DNA of 64,000 bases from JASJBU01 sp963797085. Its GTDB lineage: Bacteria > Pseudomonadota > Gammaproteobacteria > Chromatiales > Chromatiaceae. The notes beneath the pieces were generated by a model, which worked only from the letters and a program-made list of their open reading frames with translations, was not told the origin of the DNA and searched no databases. A program made the translations under genes and the position numbers. Position 1 is the stretch's first letter, and each line of letters opens with the position of its first letter. Below are positions 18,424 through 26,506 of the stretch, piece by piece. Where the stretch lies: positions 1-64,000 of the forward strand of contig CAWCOA010000029.1 of the NCBI GenBank assembly GCA_963797085.1. The letters run 5' to 3'.

Positions 18424-19074
18424 ATGATGCCCACTGACACCTCGCTGATCATGCTTGGCCTCGTCTGGCTAGGCTATTGCTTCATCCATTCCTGGCTTGC
18501 CTCGCTCAGTGTCAAGTCTTGGGTGAAGCGACACTTTTCCGCCTTCATCCCTTGGTACCGCCTCAGCTTTAATGGACTGGCGCTTGTCCTGCTGGTCTTT
18601 CCTGTTGGATTTATGTGGCATCTGAGCAGTGAGCCACTGTGGAAATGGCACGGCATTTCCGCCTGGTTTGCCTATGGTTTGATGGGGGCAGCCTTATTCG
18701 GCTTCTTCTGGTCGCTCAAGGTCTATGACGGCAGTGAGTTTCTCGGCCTGCGTCAAATTCGCCTGGGTATTCGTGAAGTGCGGGATCAGGAGCGTTTCCA
18801 TATCTCTCCGTTGCATCGCTATGTGCGCCACCCCTGGTACAGCCTGGGTCTGGTGTTGGTCTGGACAGAGGAAATGGATCCAGCGCGACTGGTCAGCGCC
18901 TTGGTGATCACGCTCTATTTTGTCATTGGTTCATATCAGGAGGAAAAAAAACTCCTCGAGTACCATGGTGAGCAATATCGGAGATATCAGCAGCAGGTGC
19001 CGGGATTAATCCCCAAGCCCTGGCGCTATCTGAGCCGTGAGCAGGCAGACAAGCTGTCGGGTGATGAGAAATGA
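18424..19074 (+). CDS. ICMT/NnrU-like integral membrane protein
   Basis: This protein of about 216 residues has five or so membrane helices. Its C-terminal half, HRYVRHPWYSLGLVLVW followed by EEKKLLEYHGEQYRRYQQQV, is the isoprenylcysteine carboxyl methyltransferase/phospholipid methyltransferase signature; the His-Pro and late Glu contact SAM in that superfamily. The N-terminal region resembles NnrU-like proteins. Two consecutive ATG codons (18424, 18427) follow a TTG, and no clear Shine-Dalgarno is seen. The substrate is unknown. Confidence 0.72.
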   Translation: MMPTDTSLIMLGLVWLGYCFIHSWLASLSVKSWVKRHFSAFIPWYRLSFNGLALVLLVFPVGFMWHLSSEPLWKWHGISAWFAYGLMGAALFGFFWSLKVYDGSEFLGLRQIRLGIREVRDQERFHISPLHRYVRHPWYSLGLVLVWTEEMDPARLVSALVITLYFVIGSYQEEKKLLEYHGEQYRRYQQQVPGLIPKPWRYLSREQADKLSGDEK

Positions 19075-19080
19075 GGAGTG

Positions 19081-19104
19081 GGGCACCCATAGAACGGGGT
19101 GCCC
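19081..19104. terminator. hairpin between convergent genes
   Basis: GGGCACCC (19081-19088) pairs perfectly with GGGTGCCC (19097-19104) around an 8-nt loop. It sits between the ends of the ICMT-like and Met-rich genes and may terminate both, although no strong T-run follows on either side. Confidence 0.5.
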
Positions 19105-19116
19105 GCTCGAATTGTG

Positions 19117-19821
19117 TTATTGATTAGGACCCCAGAAATTTCCTCGAGGTCCATAGGGGCCAGGACCATATCCGTAGCCAGGTGCACGACCTTCGAATAG
19201 GGGTCGTTGCATCCCTTGACCAGGCATCATGGTGCCAGGTCTCCCTTGGCGCATATGCTGGCGATGCATGGCATGGCAGGCTGCCCGCTCTTCATCGGTC
19301 ATGCCTTTAATCACCTCCTGATGCTTTTGCCATTCCTCCTCCATCTGACTCTTTCTCTGCTGCCAAGGAGGGGTTTCCGGCATCTCCATACCGATCTCGC
19401 TAGCCCGCTCCCGCATCTCCTGATAACGTTCCATACGGTAAGCTTCACGCTCTTCCGGAGTCATGGACTGCATCTTCTGCATATGTTCCATGCGTTTTTG
19501 CATCTCCGGATGGGGTTGAGTCATTACCTCACGATCATGCCAGGGTGGCCTCTCTGGAAGCATCACACCGGACTCTTCCGCTCGGGCTTTGAGCTCTTCA
19601 TAACGCTTTTCGCGCTCCTTCCAGCGCTCTTCCATCGACATTCTGGAGGATGGACTGGCTGATTCATCAGCGGATGTAATATCAACCCCGGCCTCCTGGG
19701 TAGCCCCAGATTCAGGCGCTTCAGCAGCGATGGGCTGTTCCGCAACCGCCTCTACCGCCATAACAGTTCCGATTGGCAAGAGTGCAGCTAATGCGAGATA
19801 GATGAGCTTTTTTTTGTGCAT
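19117..19821 (-). CDS. secreted Met-rich protein with internal duplication
   Basis: This 234-residue exported protein has a signal peptide (MHKKKLIYLALAALLPIGTVMA), an Ala/Glu linker and two similar charged helical units of about 60 residues. Unit 1 contains KRYEELKARAEESGVMLPE, then RPPWHDR; unit 2 contains ERYQEMRERASEIGMEMPE, then TPPWQQR. Met and Gln are abundant and the C-terminus is Gly/Pro/Tyr-rich. Met-rich periplasmic helical proteins can resemble Spy/CpxP-type chaperones or bind copper, but no canonical LTxxQ motif is evident. Function unknown. Confidence 0.68.
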   Translation of the reverse strand: MHKKKLIYLALAALLPIGTVMAVEAVAEQPIAAEAPESGATQEAGVDITSADESASPSSRMSMEERWKEREKRYEELKARAEESGVMLPERPPWHDREVMTQPHPEMQKRMEHMQKMQSMTPEEREAYRMERYQEMRERASEIGMEMPETPPWQQRKSQMEEEWQKHQEVIKGMTDEERAACHAMHRQHMRQGRPGTMMPGQGMQRPLFEGRAPGYGYGPGPYGPRGNFWGPNQ

Positions 19822-20188
19822 GGAGATCTCCTCGGATGATCAGAAATGAAGGGTGGATAACCTATTTGCCATAGCTATCCTGATTATTTTTTAGGTGAGT
19901 CAGTCGAATGCCATCCATAGCCATATCAGAGTGCGATAAACAGAAAGTAGATTTTCTATCTTCTTCATTTTCAATCGCTTATAGCAATCAATAATGGCAA
20001 CACGCTGATGCGTCTCAGGAAAACCGTTTGTCGGGGCATTCTAAATTTAAACCCGCCAAAGCAATTCTAAACAGAAATCGGCCGCAACTGCCAACTTCAA
20101 GTAAATATTAATAGCATTCTCATATAGCGAGTCGTCTAGGCGGCTAGAAAAAACAACGCCGCCATCTCGAAAAATGTCGTTTGATGGG
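19822..20188. other. gene-free AT-richer spacer
   Basis: This separates the Met-rich gene from the MlaC-like gene, both leftward. It should contain the Met-rich gene promoter. I see no reading frame, RNA gene or strong hairpin. Confidence 0.4.
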
Positions 20189-20797
20189 TCACTGAACCGC
20201 AGATTCCGGAGTTGTTTTCAGTGAGTCAACTTTTTTCTCCAGCTCCTGCAACAGACCATCCATGCCTTTTTCTCTAACCAGATTACGAAAAGAGGTGCGA
20301 TAGTTGCTCACCAGACTGACGCCGTCGACACTCACATCGTAGGCGAACCAATCATCATTCTTGAGTCTCAAGTTGTAGTTGACCGGTACTTCTTTTGAGG
20401 TGGAGGAAACATAAGTCTGCACAACCGCCCGCTTACCATTTAATTTTTCCCGCCCCATGCGGACTGTTTCACCAGTGTAGCTATCCATCGCGGAAAAGTA
20501 AGTGTGTTCAAGTAGATCACGGAACAGAAAAATAAAACGGTCCTGCTGTTCCTCTGTGGCCTTTTTCCAGTTTGTCGCGAGAATGATCTGTGACATTGCA
20601 CGGTAATCGAACCGGGGACGCACAATATTGCGGACCATGTCACGACGTTTGTCTTTGTCCATGTCAGGAGCCCGCAAAACCTTGATGACCTCATCGACCG
20701 TCTGTTTGATGCGCACAGATGGACTAATGCTCGCCTGCCCCCAAGAACTGTACCCGAAAATGAGTATTACGAGTATCAAACGCCAGGTTGTTCGCAT
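20189..20797 (-). CDS. MlaC/Ttg2D-family periplasmic lipid-binding protein
   Basis: This 202-residue protein has a signal peptide (MRTTWRLILVILIFGYSSWGQA) and the MlaC fold pattern: VRPRFDYRAMSQIILATNWKKATEEQQDRFIFLFRDLLEHTY, then beta-strands with VPVNYNLRLKNDDWFAYDVSVDGVSLVSNYR and a final helix. MlaC proteins shuttle phospholipids between the outer and inner membranes. It stands alone: mlaD, E, F and B are not next to it, so it may be a paralogue with another role. Confidence 0.82.
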   Translation of the reverse strand: MRTTWRLILVILIFGYSSWGQASISPSVRIKQTVDEVIKVLRAPDMDKDKRRDMVRNIVRPRFDYRAMSQIILATNWKKATEEQQDRFIFLFRDLLEHTYFSAMDSYTGETVRMGREKLNGKRAVVQTYVSSTSKEVPVNYNLRLKNDDWFAYDVSVDGVSLVSNYRTSFRNLVREKGMDGLLQELEKKVDSLKTTPESAVQ

Positions 20798-20969
20798 CGG
20801 TATTATCCCAATGATTGTTGATTGATCGATATGACAGTGTACACAAAGTTTAGTGCGATCTCCCAGCCAACTGAAGGTAAAATGTCAGCAAGGCGGCAAA
20901 TGAGTCTGGCCTGGGGAATAGGTTTGAGGTATCTTTGCCTGTATTTTAGCAAGCAGTGCCTTATAATCC

Positions 20970-21476
20970 ATGAGTAAACCTTTTGTAGCCGTACTGATGG
21001 GCTCAGATTCAGATCTGCCTGTGATGCGGTCAACCCTGGATGTCTTACGCAGCCTTGAAATACCTTTCGAGGTAAAAATCACTTCCGCACACCGCACCCC
21101 GGACGCCACTCACACATACGTCAAGAATGCAGATGAACGCGGCTGCTCGGTGTTCATTGCCGCAGCCGGCCTGGCGGCACATCTGGCTGGCGCCGTGTCC
21201 GCAGCCACACTGAAACCAGTGATTGGGGTTCCTTTGGACGCTGGTCCTTTGCAAGGCATGGATTCTTTACTCTCGACCGTACAAATGCCCGGTGGCATTC
21301 CAGTTGCCACGGTTGCTATCGGTAAAGCCGGTGCAAAAAACGCGGCTTACCTCGCATCTCAGATTCTGGCCCTGGATGATACTGATCTGGCATCCCGCAT
21401 CCGTGCTGAACGTGAGGCAAACGCCCAAGCTGTTATCGAAAAGGACAGTAAACTCCAGGCAGACCTTGCCGGCTGA
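20970..21476 (+). CDS. purE: N5-carboxyaminoimidazole ribonucleotide mutase
   Basis: Class I PurE (168 residues) converts N5-CAIR to CAIR in purine synthesis. Signatures are MGSDSDLPVM, the catalytic SAHRTPD and AAGLAAHLAGAVSAATLKPVIGVP. It is followed not by purK but by tsaC, whose TTG start overlaps the purE end by 11 nt, so the two are translationally coupled. Confidence 0.93.
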   Translation: MSKPFVAVLMGSDSDLPVMRSTLDVLRSLEIPFEVKITSAHRTPDATHTYVKNADERGCSVFIAAAGLAAHLAGAVSAATLKPVIGVPLDAGPLQGMDSLLSTVQMPGGIPVATVAIGKAGAKNAAYLASQILALDDTDLASRIRAEREANAQAVIEKDSKLQADLAG

Positions 21477-22038
21477 TACCTACACGCATCCCTGGTTGCT
21501 GCGGCGCGCCATACATGTGGTGCGCCAGGGCGGCATCATCGCCTACCCGACCGAGGCGGTCTATGGACTGGGTTGCGACCCCTTCAATCCAGCAGCCGTC
21601 TATCGACTGCTGGAGTTAAAGAAGCGCCCTGAGCATAAGGGACTGATCCTGATCTCAGACCAGTATGAACGCCTGGTACCGCTGCTCGGCGAGGTCCCCG
21701 AAGCTCACCTTGCGAAAATCAAAAACACTTGGCCGGGACCGGTTACCTGGGTGATGCCCGCAGCAGCAAATGTTCCCCATTGGCTGCGCGGACGGCATAC
21801 CACACTGGCAGTCCGCGTCACTGCTCATCCACTCGCTGCGGCCCTCTGCCGCTCATTAGGAATGCCGCTAGTATCGACCAGCGCCAACCTGAGCCAGGAT
21901 CCACCGGCAAGATCCGCATTGGAGGCCCGTATACGCTGTGGTAACAGCATTGATATGATCCTGCACGGTGCTACTGGTGAAAATAAACAGCCTACACAGA
22001 TTCGGAACGCCCTAAGTGGAGAGATATTGCGCATTTAA
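21466..22038 (+). CDS. tsaC: threonylcarbamoyl-AMP synthase TsaC (YrdC/RimN)
   Basis: This enzyme makes threonylcarbamoyl-AMP for t6A37 tRNA modification. The YrdC fold is seen in GGIIAYPTEAVYGLGCDPFN, KKRPEHKGLILIS, GPVTWVMPA and LVSTSANLSQDPP. The TTG at 21466, with AGG 7 nt upstream, gives 190 residues, the usual TsaC length; longer in-frame starts inside purE lack support. It overlaps purE and is likely in the same operon. Confidence 0.88.
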   Translation: MPADTYTHPWLLRRAIHVVRQGGIIAYPTEAVYGLGCDPFNPAAVYRLLELKKRPEHKGLILISDQYERLVPLLGEVPEAHLAKIKNTWPGPVTWVMPAAANVPHWLRGRHTTLAVRVTAHPLAAALCRSLGMPLVSTSANLSQDPPARSALEARIRCGNSIDMILHGATGENKQPTQIRNALSGEILRI

Positions 22039-22050
22039 AAAGGTGGTTAG

Positions 22051-22216
22051 TTACAAAGCTCAGTTCCATCGGCAAGCGTGGCCGGGTTCGGGATGACGGG
22101 ACCCACGGTGGCAGGACGCCACCGTGGAGCCTATAGGGCTATGAGAGGGATTGTATTCACGGTGTGTCCCGACAGTCCGAACCCGGTCATCCATCACGCC
22201 TAGCTGAGCTTTGTAA
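22051..22216. mobile_element. 166-bp palindromic intergenic element
   Basis: The ends TTACAAAGCTCAG (22051-22063) and CTGAGCTTTGTAA (22204-22216) are perfect inverted repeats. A second inverted pair, CCGGGTTCGG and CCGAACCCGG, lies inside. A perfect 10-bp hairpin, CCACGGTGGC/GCCACCGTGG, is at 22103-22127. No protein is credible in it. It looks like a MITE or large REP-type element placed just after tsaC. Confidence 0.7.
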
Positions 22217-22237
22217 TCGCTATTAAAAATATCAAGC

Positions 22238-22271
22238 AAAAAAAAACCCATCCGATCTTTTGGATGGGTTT
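22238..22271 (-). terminator. strong rho-independent terminator
   Basis: On the minus strand AAACCCATCC and GGATGGG(TTT) form a stem with an 8-nt loop, followed by nine T residues (22246-22238). It directly follows the stop of the 33-residue reading frame at 22270-22371 and points leftward. Confidence 0.85.
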
Positions 22272-22371
22272 AAAAGCGCTTATTCAGCGCCGGAGGAGGA
22301 TCGAAAGCATTGCCAATGTTTGTTACCCACCTTAACGGCGCCCATTTAGAAAACTTTAATCTTTTTTTCAT
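22270..22371 (-). CDS. possible 33-residue basic peptide gene
   Basis: An ATG-started frame encodes MKKRLKFSKWAPLRWVTNIG, then NAFDPPPALNKRF, and ends in TAA at the very edge of a strong terminator. The peptide is basic, with two Trp and a PPP stretch, and composition shifts from the AT-rich leader to normal coding-like GC within the frame. No good Shine-Dalgarno is visible (an A-run precedes the ATG). The leader upstream has TACAAT as a possible -10. It could instead be a small RNA whose frame is accidental. Confidence 0.4.
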   Translation of the reverse strand: MKKRLKFSKWAPLRWVTNIGNAFDPPPALNKRF

Positions 22372-22510
22372 TTTTTTTGCAGCTTCGAAAAACACAATAA
22401 CCTATTGTAAAATATATTCTTTTTTGACATTTCGCTGAAAACCAAAAAAATAATCTAATAATATTAATTTTTTTTCATAAACATGCCGCTTCTCCCTGCT
22501 CGTCTTCAGG

Positions 22511-22876
22511 CTATGGCAGCGGATACTCACCGAGATGCTCCTCAAGCCATTCCCTTAACCAGTGACTGGCTCTGGAGCCATGAAAGCGCCCCAGTTCTTC
22601 TCCATTATGAAATAAAATCACAGTTGGAAATCCACGCAATCGATAATGTCCAGCCAATCTCATATTGTCGTCCACCTCCACCTTGGCGAGATGCACAGCG
22701 CCCTGCAGCTCGCCAATGACTCTTTCCAATGCAGGAGCGAGAGATATGCAGGGTGAACACCACTCGGCCCAGAAATCCACCATAATCGGCTGCTCAGCGG
22801 ATGCTTTGAGGACCTTCTCTGCATAATCGGCTTCTTCCACATCAAAGATATACGGCAATGGATGCTGGTTTTTCAT
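22511..22876 (-). CDS. thioredoxin-fold protein
   Basis: This 121-residue cytoplasmic protein has a thioredoxin fold with active site WCSPC (usual WCGPC) in VDFWAEWCSPC, and the cis-Pro loop RGFPTVILFHNGEELGRFHG. It resembles the N-terminal domain of CnoX-type thioredoxins but stops without TPR repeats. It is divergent from hemB. The Ser at the first X position may alter redox potential; that is inference. Confidence 0.85.
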   Translation of the reverse strand: MKNQHPLPYIFDVEEADYAEKVLKASAEQPIMVDFWAEWCSPCISLAPALERVIGELQGAVHLAKVEVDDNMRLAGHYRLRGFPTVILFHNGEELGRFHGSRASHWLREWLEEHLGEYPLP

Positions 22877-23014
22877 GGTTGATACTACCTTAAGAGTCTG
22901 TCATTACTCGAAATAATGGACCGAGGTACACTAGCCCGGGCCAGGCAAAATTGGTGAAAACCCCGCATGATAGGTTATCTTATCGGGTTTACCCAACTAT
23001 CCAGGGATCTGTCA

Positions 23015-24022
23015 ATGTCCAACAACAGCCGATCACCCTTCCCCTCCACCCGTATGCGGCGCATGCGCAGGGATGAGTTTTCACGCCGACTGATGCGTGA
23101 AACAGCAATTACACCGGCAGATTTCATCTATCCGGTCTTTGTGCTGGAAGGATCTGGCGAAAGGGAAGCGGTTGCCTCCATGCCTGGCGTTGAGCGGATT
23201 AGTATCGATCTGCTGATCCAGGAGGCCAAGCTGATTCATGACTTGGGAATTCCCGCCATGGCACTGTTTCCGGTGACCCCCCTGTCAGCAAAGTCGGAAG
23301 ACGCCAGAGAAGCATTCAACCCAGATGGCCTGGCGCAGCGTGCAGTCCGAGCTTTGAAAGAAGCGGTACCGGAGCTCGGCATCATGACGGATGTAGCGCT
23401 CGACCCTTTCACTACTCACGGCCAGGACGGGTTGATTGATGAGACTGGATATGTCCTGAATGATGAAACCAAAGAGGTGCTGGTAAAACAGGCCCTGTCC
23501 CATGCGGAGGCCGGGGCAGATATCGTCGCACCCTCCGACATGATGGACGGGCGTATTGGCGCTATCCGCAATAAACTTGAGGCTGGCGGGCATATCCACA
23601 CTCGCATTCTCGCCTATTCCGCAAAGTACGCATCAAGCTTTTATGGTCCCTTCAGAGATGCGGTGGGTTCCGCCGCCAACCTGGGTGGCGGCAACAAATT
23701 CAGTTATCAAATGGACCCGGCCAATAGTGACGAAGCCCTGCATGAGGTCGGTCTCGACCTGCAGGAGGGTGCAGACATGGTGATGGTCAAGCCGGGCATG
23801 CCATACCTGGATATAGTTCGCCGAGTGAAGGATACATTCAAGGTGCCCACATTCGTCTATCAGGTGAGTGGCGAATACGCCATGCTCAAAGCCGCCGCCC
23901 AGAATGGCTGGCTGGATGAGCAGGCTGTGGTGCTGGAATCCCTGGTCTGTATCAAACGGGCAGGGGCAGATGGCGTCCTCAGTTACTTTGCGAAACAAGC
24001 AGCAGAATGGCTGAATGAGTGA
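23015..24022 (+). CDS. hemB: porphobilinogen synthase (delta-aminolevulinate dehydratase)
   Basis: HemB (335 residues) condenses two ALA molecules to porphobilinogen in haem and tetrapyrrole synthesis. The two active-site lysines lie in YSAKYASSFYGPFRDA and MVKPGMPYLD. The metal region reads DVALDPFTTHGQDG, with Asp/Ala rather than the Cys triad, so this is the Mg-type seen in Pseudomonas rather than the Zn-type. The ATG at 23015 has AGGGA 8 nt upstream. aroE follows 66 nt later. Confidence 0.95.
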   Translation: MSNNSRSPFPSTRMRRMRRDEFSRRLMRETAITPADFIYPVFVLEGSGEREAVASMPGVERISIDLLIQEAKLIHDLGIPAMALFPVTPLSAKSEDAREAFNPDGLAQRAVRALKEAVPELGIMTDVALDPFTTHGQDGLIDETGYVLNDETKEVLVKQALSHAEAGADIVAPSDMMDGRIGAIRNKLEAGGHIHTRILAYSAKYASSFYGPFRDAVGSAANLGGGNKFSYQMDPANSDEALHEVGLDLQEGADMVMVKPGMPYLDIVRRVKDTFKVPTFVYQVSGEYAMLKAAAQNGWLDEQAVVLESLVCIKRAGADGVLSYFAKQAAEWLNE

Positions 24023-24088
24023 GTCAGAGCATTCTCACTCTCCCCATTTCTACTCTACAACGAGATAATCCGGGTAACAGGAAACCAG

Positions 24089-24901
24089 ATGGACAAATAC
24101 GCCGTCATTGGCAATCCAATCGAGCACAGCAAATCACCGCAGATCCATGCGGAATTTGCTCGGCAGACGGGTGAAAGCCTCGAATATAGCCGCCTGCTGG
24201 GTAGCCTCGATGACTTTGAAGGGGATGTCCGCCGCTTCCTGGCAGCAGGTGGCCAAGGCTTGAATGTCACAGTGCCCTTCAAAGAGCGCGCCTGGCGGTT
24301 GGCAGACGAATTGACTGACCGGGCGCATACGGCGGGGGCGGTCAACACTTTGATACGCAAGGAAAAAAATCAGCTAGCGGGGGATAATACCGATGGCATC
24401 GGTCTGGTCAGAGATCTCAGCTCGAACCACGGGTTTCAAATAAAGGGCACACGGGTGCTGATCCTGGGTGCCGGCGGCGCGGTCAGAGGTGTGCTGCGCC
24501 CCTTGCTGGAGGCTCAGCCCAAGCGTCTGATTATTGCGAACCGTACAGCCGCGAAGGCCTACGCACTGGCGGCAGGTCTCAGTGAAGTTGGACGGGTCGC
24601 CGGCTGCGGGCTCGATGAATTGGAGGGCATGACATTTGACCTGGTGATTAACGGCACCGCCGCCGGCCTGGACGGCAAGATACCTGAAATCCCGGACAAC
24701 ATCCTGAGTCCCGGAGGCTGGTGTTACGACATGTTCTACAGTCCGGAGCTAACCGCCTTCCAGCATTGGGGGCAGGACCACTCGGCAGAACGGGCCCTCG
24801 ACGGATTGGGCATGCTGGTGGAACAAGCCGCTGAATCATTCAGGCTGTGGCGCGGCATATTACCAGATACAGGTCCGGTCATTCGGATGTTACGGGATTG
24901 A
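24089..24901 (+). CDS. aroE: shikimate dehydrogenase
   Basis: AroE (270 residues) reduces 3-dehydroshikimate with NADPH. It begins DKYAVIGNPIEHSKSPQIHAEFA, with the Ser pair region that binds shikimate, then has NVTVPFKERA with the catalytic Lys, GDNTDGIGLV, and the NADPH loop LGAGGAVRGV followed by NRT. It follows hemB on the same strand. Its last 23 nt overlap the convergent RRM-protein gene. Confidence 0.94.
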   Translation: MDKYAVIGNPIEHSKSPQIHAEFARQTGESLEYSRLLGSLDDFEGDVRRFLAAGGQGLNVTVPFKERAWRLADELTDRAHTAGAVNTLIRKEKNQLAGDNTDGIGLVRDLSSNHGFQIKGTRVLILGAGGAVRGVLRPLLEAQPKRLIIANRTAAKAYALAAGLSEVGRVAGCGLDELEGMTFDLVINGTAAGLDGKIPEIPDNILSPGGWCYDMFYSPELTAFQHWGQDHSAERALDGLGMLVEQAAESFRLWRGILPDTGPVIRMLRD

Positions 24902-25193
24902 TACGGCGTTCGGTACCATCCCAATCGGCTGGCGCAGCCGCATCTTTCCCACGCCTCACATACTCCCTTGCGATTAATCGGTTTCCCCCGAAATACATAC
25001 CATTAAGGCGTTCGATCAGCGCTTGACCTTGCGATTCCGACTCAGTTCTGATCACAAAGAAGTGATAGTTCTTGTCTAAACTATCCAGGCCAATCCGCCT
25101 TTCGAACCTGCTACGCGCCGGCAGACCTCCCAGCAACTCTTCTAATTCGATCAATCTGCCAGATGCCGGCAGGTTACCGATAAATACATCCAT
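24879..25193 (-). CDS. RRM-like RNA-binding protein
   Basis: This 104-residue protein starts MDVFIGNLPASGRLIELEELLGG, an RNP2-like strand, and has YHFFVIRTESESQGQALIERLNGMYFGGNRLIAREYVRR, which fits RNP1 and the last strand of an RNA-recognition motif. A charged tail follows (GTERRINPVTSE). Single-RRM proteins in bacteria are poorly characterised. The 3' end overlaps aroE tail-to-tail. Confidence 0.72.
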   Translation of the reverse strand: MDVFIGNLPASGRLIELEELLGGLPARSRFERRIGLDSLDKNYHFFVIRTESESQGQALIERLNGMYFGGNRLIAREYVRRGKDAAAPADWDGTERRINPVTSE

Positions 25194-25364
25194 TCATGCA
25201 CCTTAAAGTATATGGAATTCCCCCTAGTCAGGGACTTCACAAATACTAATTATTGACCATGGCAGTCAATTCGTCGCCCAGTCTTTGCCAGATACGGAAT
25301 CACTGAATCAATTCCCTGCAATGAGTACTTCGTTAATATAGGATTGATGGAGAACTCGTCTGCT

Positions 25365-25910
25365 TCAAACCGACCTTGTTGTAGTCCTATGCCTGTGTGC
25401 AAGACGCTGATAATGCTCTGCGGAGTAACAGATATAATCCAGTTCTTTATCGGTCAGTGGTCTGATACGTCGGGCCGGCGCACCCAACCAGAGATAACCG
25501 CCTTCCAGCCGTTTCCCTGAAGCCACCAATGACCCCGCCCCAAGCATTGTGTTCGACTCCAATATCGCGCCGTCAAGAATTGTGCACCCCATGCCGATAA
25601 AACATCCGTCAGCAATTTCGCAGCCATGCAGAATTGCCTTATGACCGACGGTCACCCGGTTACCCAACACTAGAGGACGTCCGCCTGGAAGATATTGGCT
25701 GTCATGAGAAACATGCATGATGCATCCGTCCTGAATATTCGATTGAGTTCCGATGCGTATTTGTTGGACATCGCCACGAATCACACTCATTGGCCAGACA
25801 GAAGAATGGGATCCAATTTGAACATCGCCAATCACCACCGCTGTATCATCAATCCAGGCATCGTCTGCTATCTTGGGTATATTTGATTCAAATGTGCGGA
25901 TATTAATCAT
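25365..25910 (-). CDS. gamma-carbonic-anhydrase-like hexapeptide protein
   Basis: This 181-residue left-handed beta-helix protein has hexapeptide repeats from about residue 20 to 140 and the metal-ligand His positions of the gamma-CA family (IMHVSHDSQ and GHKAILHGC). A C-terminal helix containing EHYQRLAHRH follows. YrdA/PaaY-type relatives are common; true carbonic anhydrase activity cannot be assumed. It is divergent from lemA by about 18 nt. Confidence 0.85.
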   Translation of the reverse strand: MINIRTFESNIPKIADDAWIDDTAVVIGDVQIGSHSSVWPMSVIRGDVQQIRIGTQSNIQDGCIMHVSHDSQYLPGGRPLVLGNRVTVGHKAILHGCEIADGCFIGMGCTILDGAILESNTMLGAGSLVASGKRLEGGYLWLGAPARRIRPLTDKELDYICYSAEHYQRLAHRHRTTTRSV

Positions 25911-25928
25911 AATCTAGGGAGTTTATTG

Positions 25929-26501
25929 ATGGAGATAGTAACCTTTGTGATCATCGGCATGATTGTCGCCGTAGTGCTCTATGGTGTCATGATCTACAAC
26001 AACCTGGTCATTCTCAAGCATGCAGTCACCAAAGCCTGGTCAAATATCGATGTACTGCTGAAGCAGCGACACGATGAACTGCCGAAGCTGGTGGAGACCT
26101 GTAAACAGTACATGAAATATGAACAAGAGACACTTGAAAGAGTCATGAAGGCGCGCTCGGCAGTGTCCAGCGCCATGCAGAAGGGGGATGTTGGGGGCGT
26201 GGGCAGTGCTGAGAGTGAACTTCGAATCGGCTTGGGCAATCTCTTTGCCGTGGCTGAGGACTATCCCGAGCTGAAGGCCAATGAATCTTTCCAGCATTTG
26301 CAGTCCCGCATCACCGGCCTGGAAAACAGCATTGCGGACCGTCGCGAATTTTATAACGAGAGCGTTAACAACAATAATGTGCGCATCGAGCAGTTCCCCG
26401 ATGTAATCCTGGCCAACTGGTTCAAATTCAAACCCGCTGAGTTGCTCGAGTTTGAGGAGAGCGAAATCAGTGATGTCAATTTGAGCGCCCTGTTCAACTG
26501 A
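25929..26501 (+). CDS. LemA family membrane protein
   Basis: This protein of about 190 residues has an N-terminal membrane helix (VTFVIIGMIVAVVLYGVMIYN) and the LemA helical region: NNLVILKHAVTKAWSNIDVLLKQRHDELPKLVETCKQYM and RREFYNESVNNNNVRIEQFPDVILA. The ATG has GGGAG upstream; a TTG directly before it is in frame. LemA proteins are widespread with unclear function. The next gene encodes a GIDE-domain protein, a frequent LemA partner. Confidence 0.88.
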   Translation: MEIVTFVIIGMIVAVVLYGVMIYNNLVILKHAVTKAWSNIDVLLKQRHDELPKLVETCKQYMKYEQETLERVMKARSAVSSAMQKGDVGGVGSAESELRIGLGNLFAVAEDYPELKANESFQHLQSRITGLENSIADRREFYNESVNNNNVRIEQFPDVILANWFKFKPAELLEFEESEISDVNLSALFN

Positions 26502-26506
26502 CATCA

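Noticed and set aside
22060..22251. Minus-strand frame in the palindromic element
   Set aside because: It lies mostly within inverted repeats and encodes no recognisable protein.
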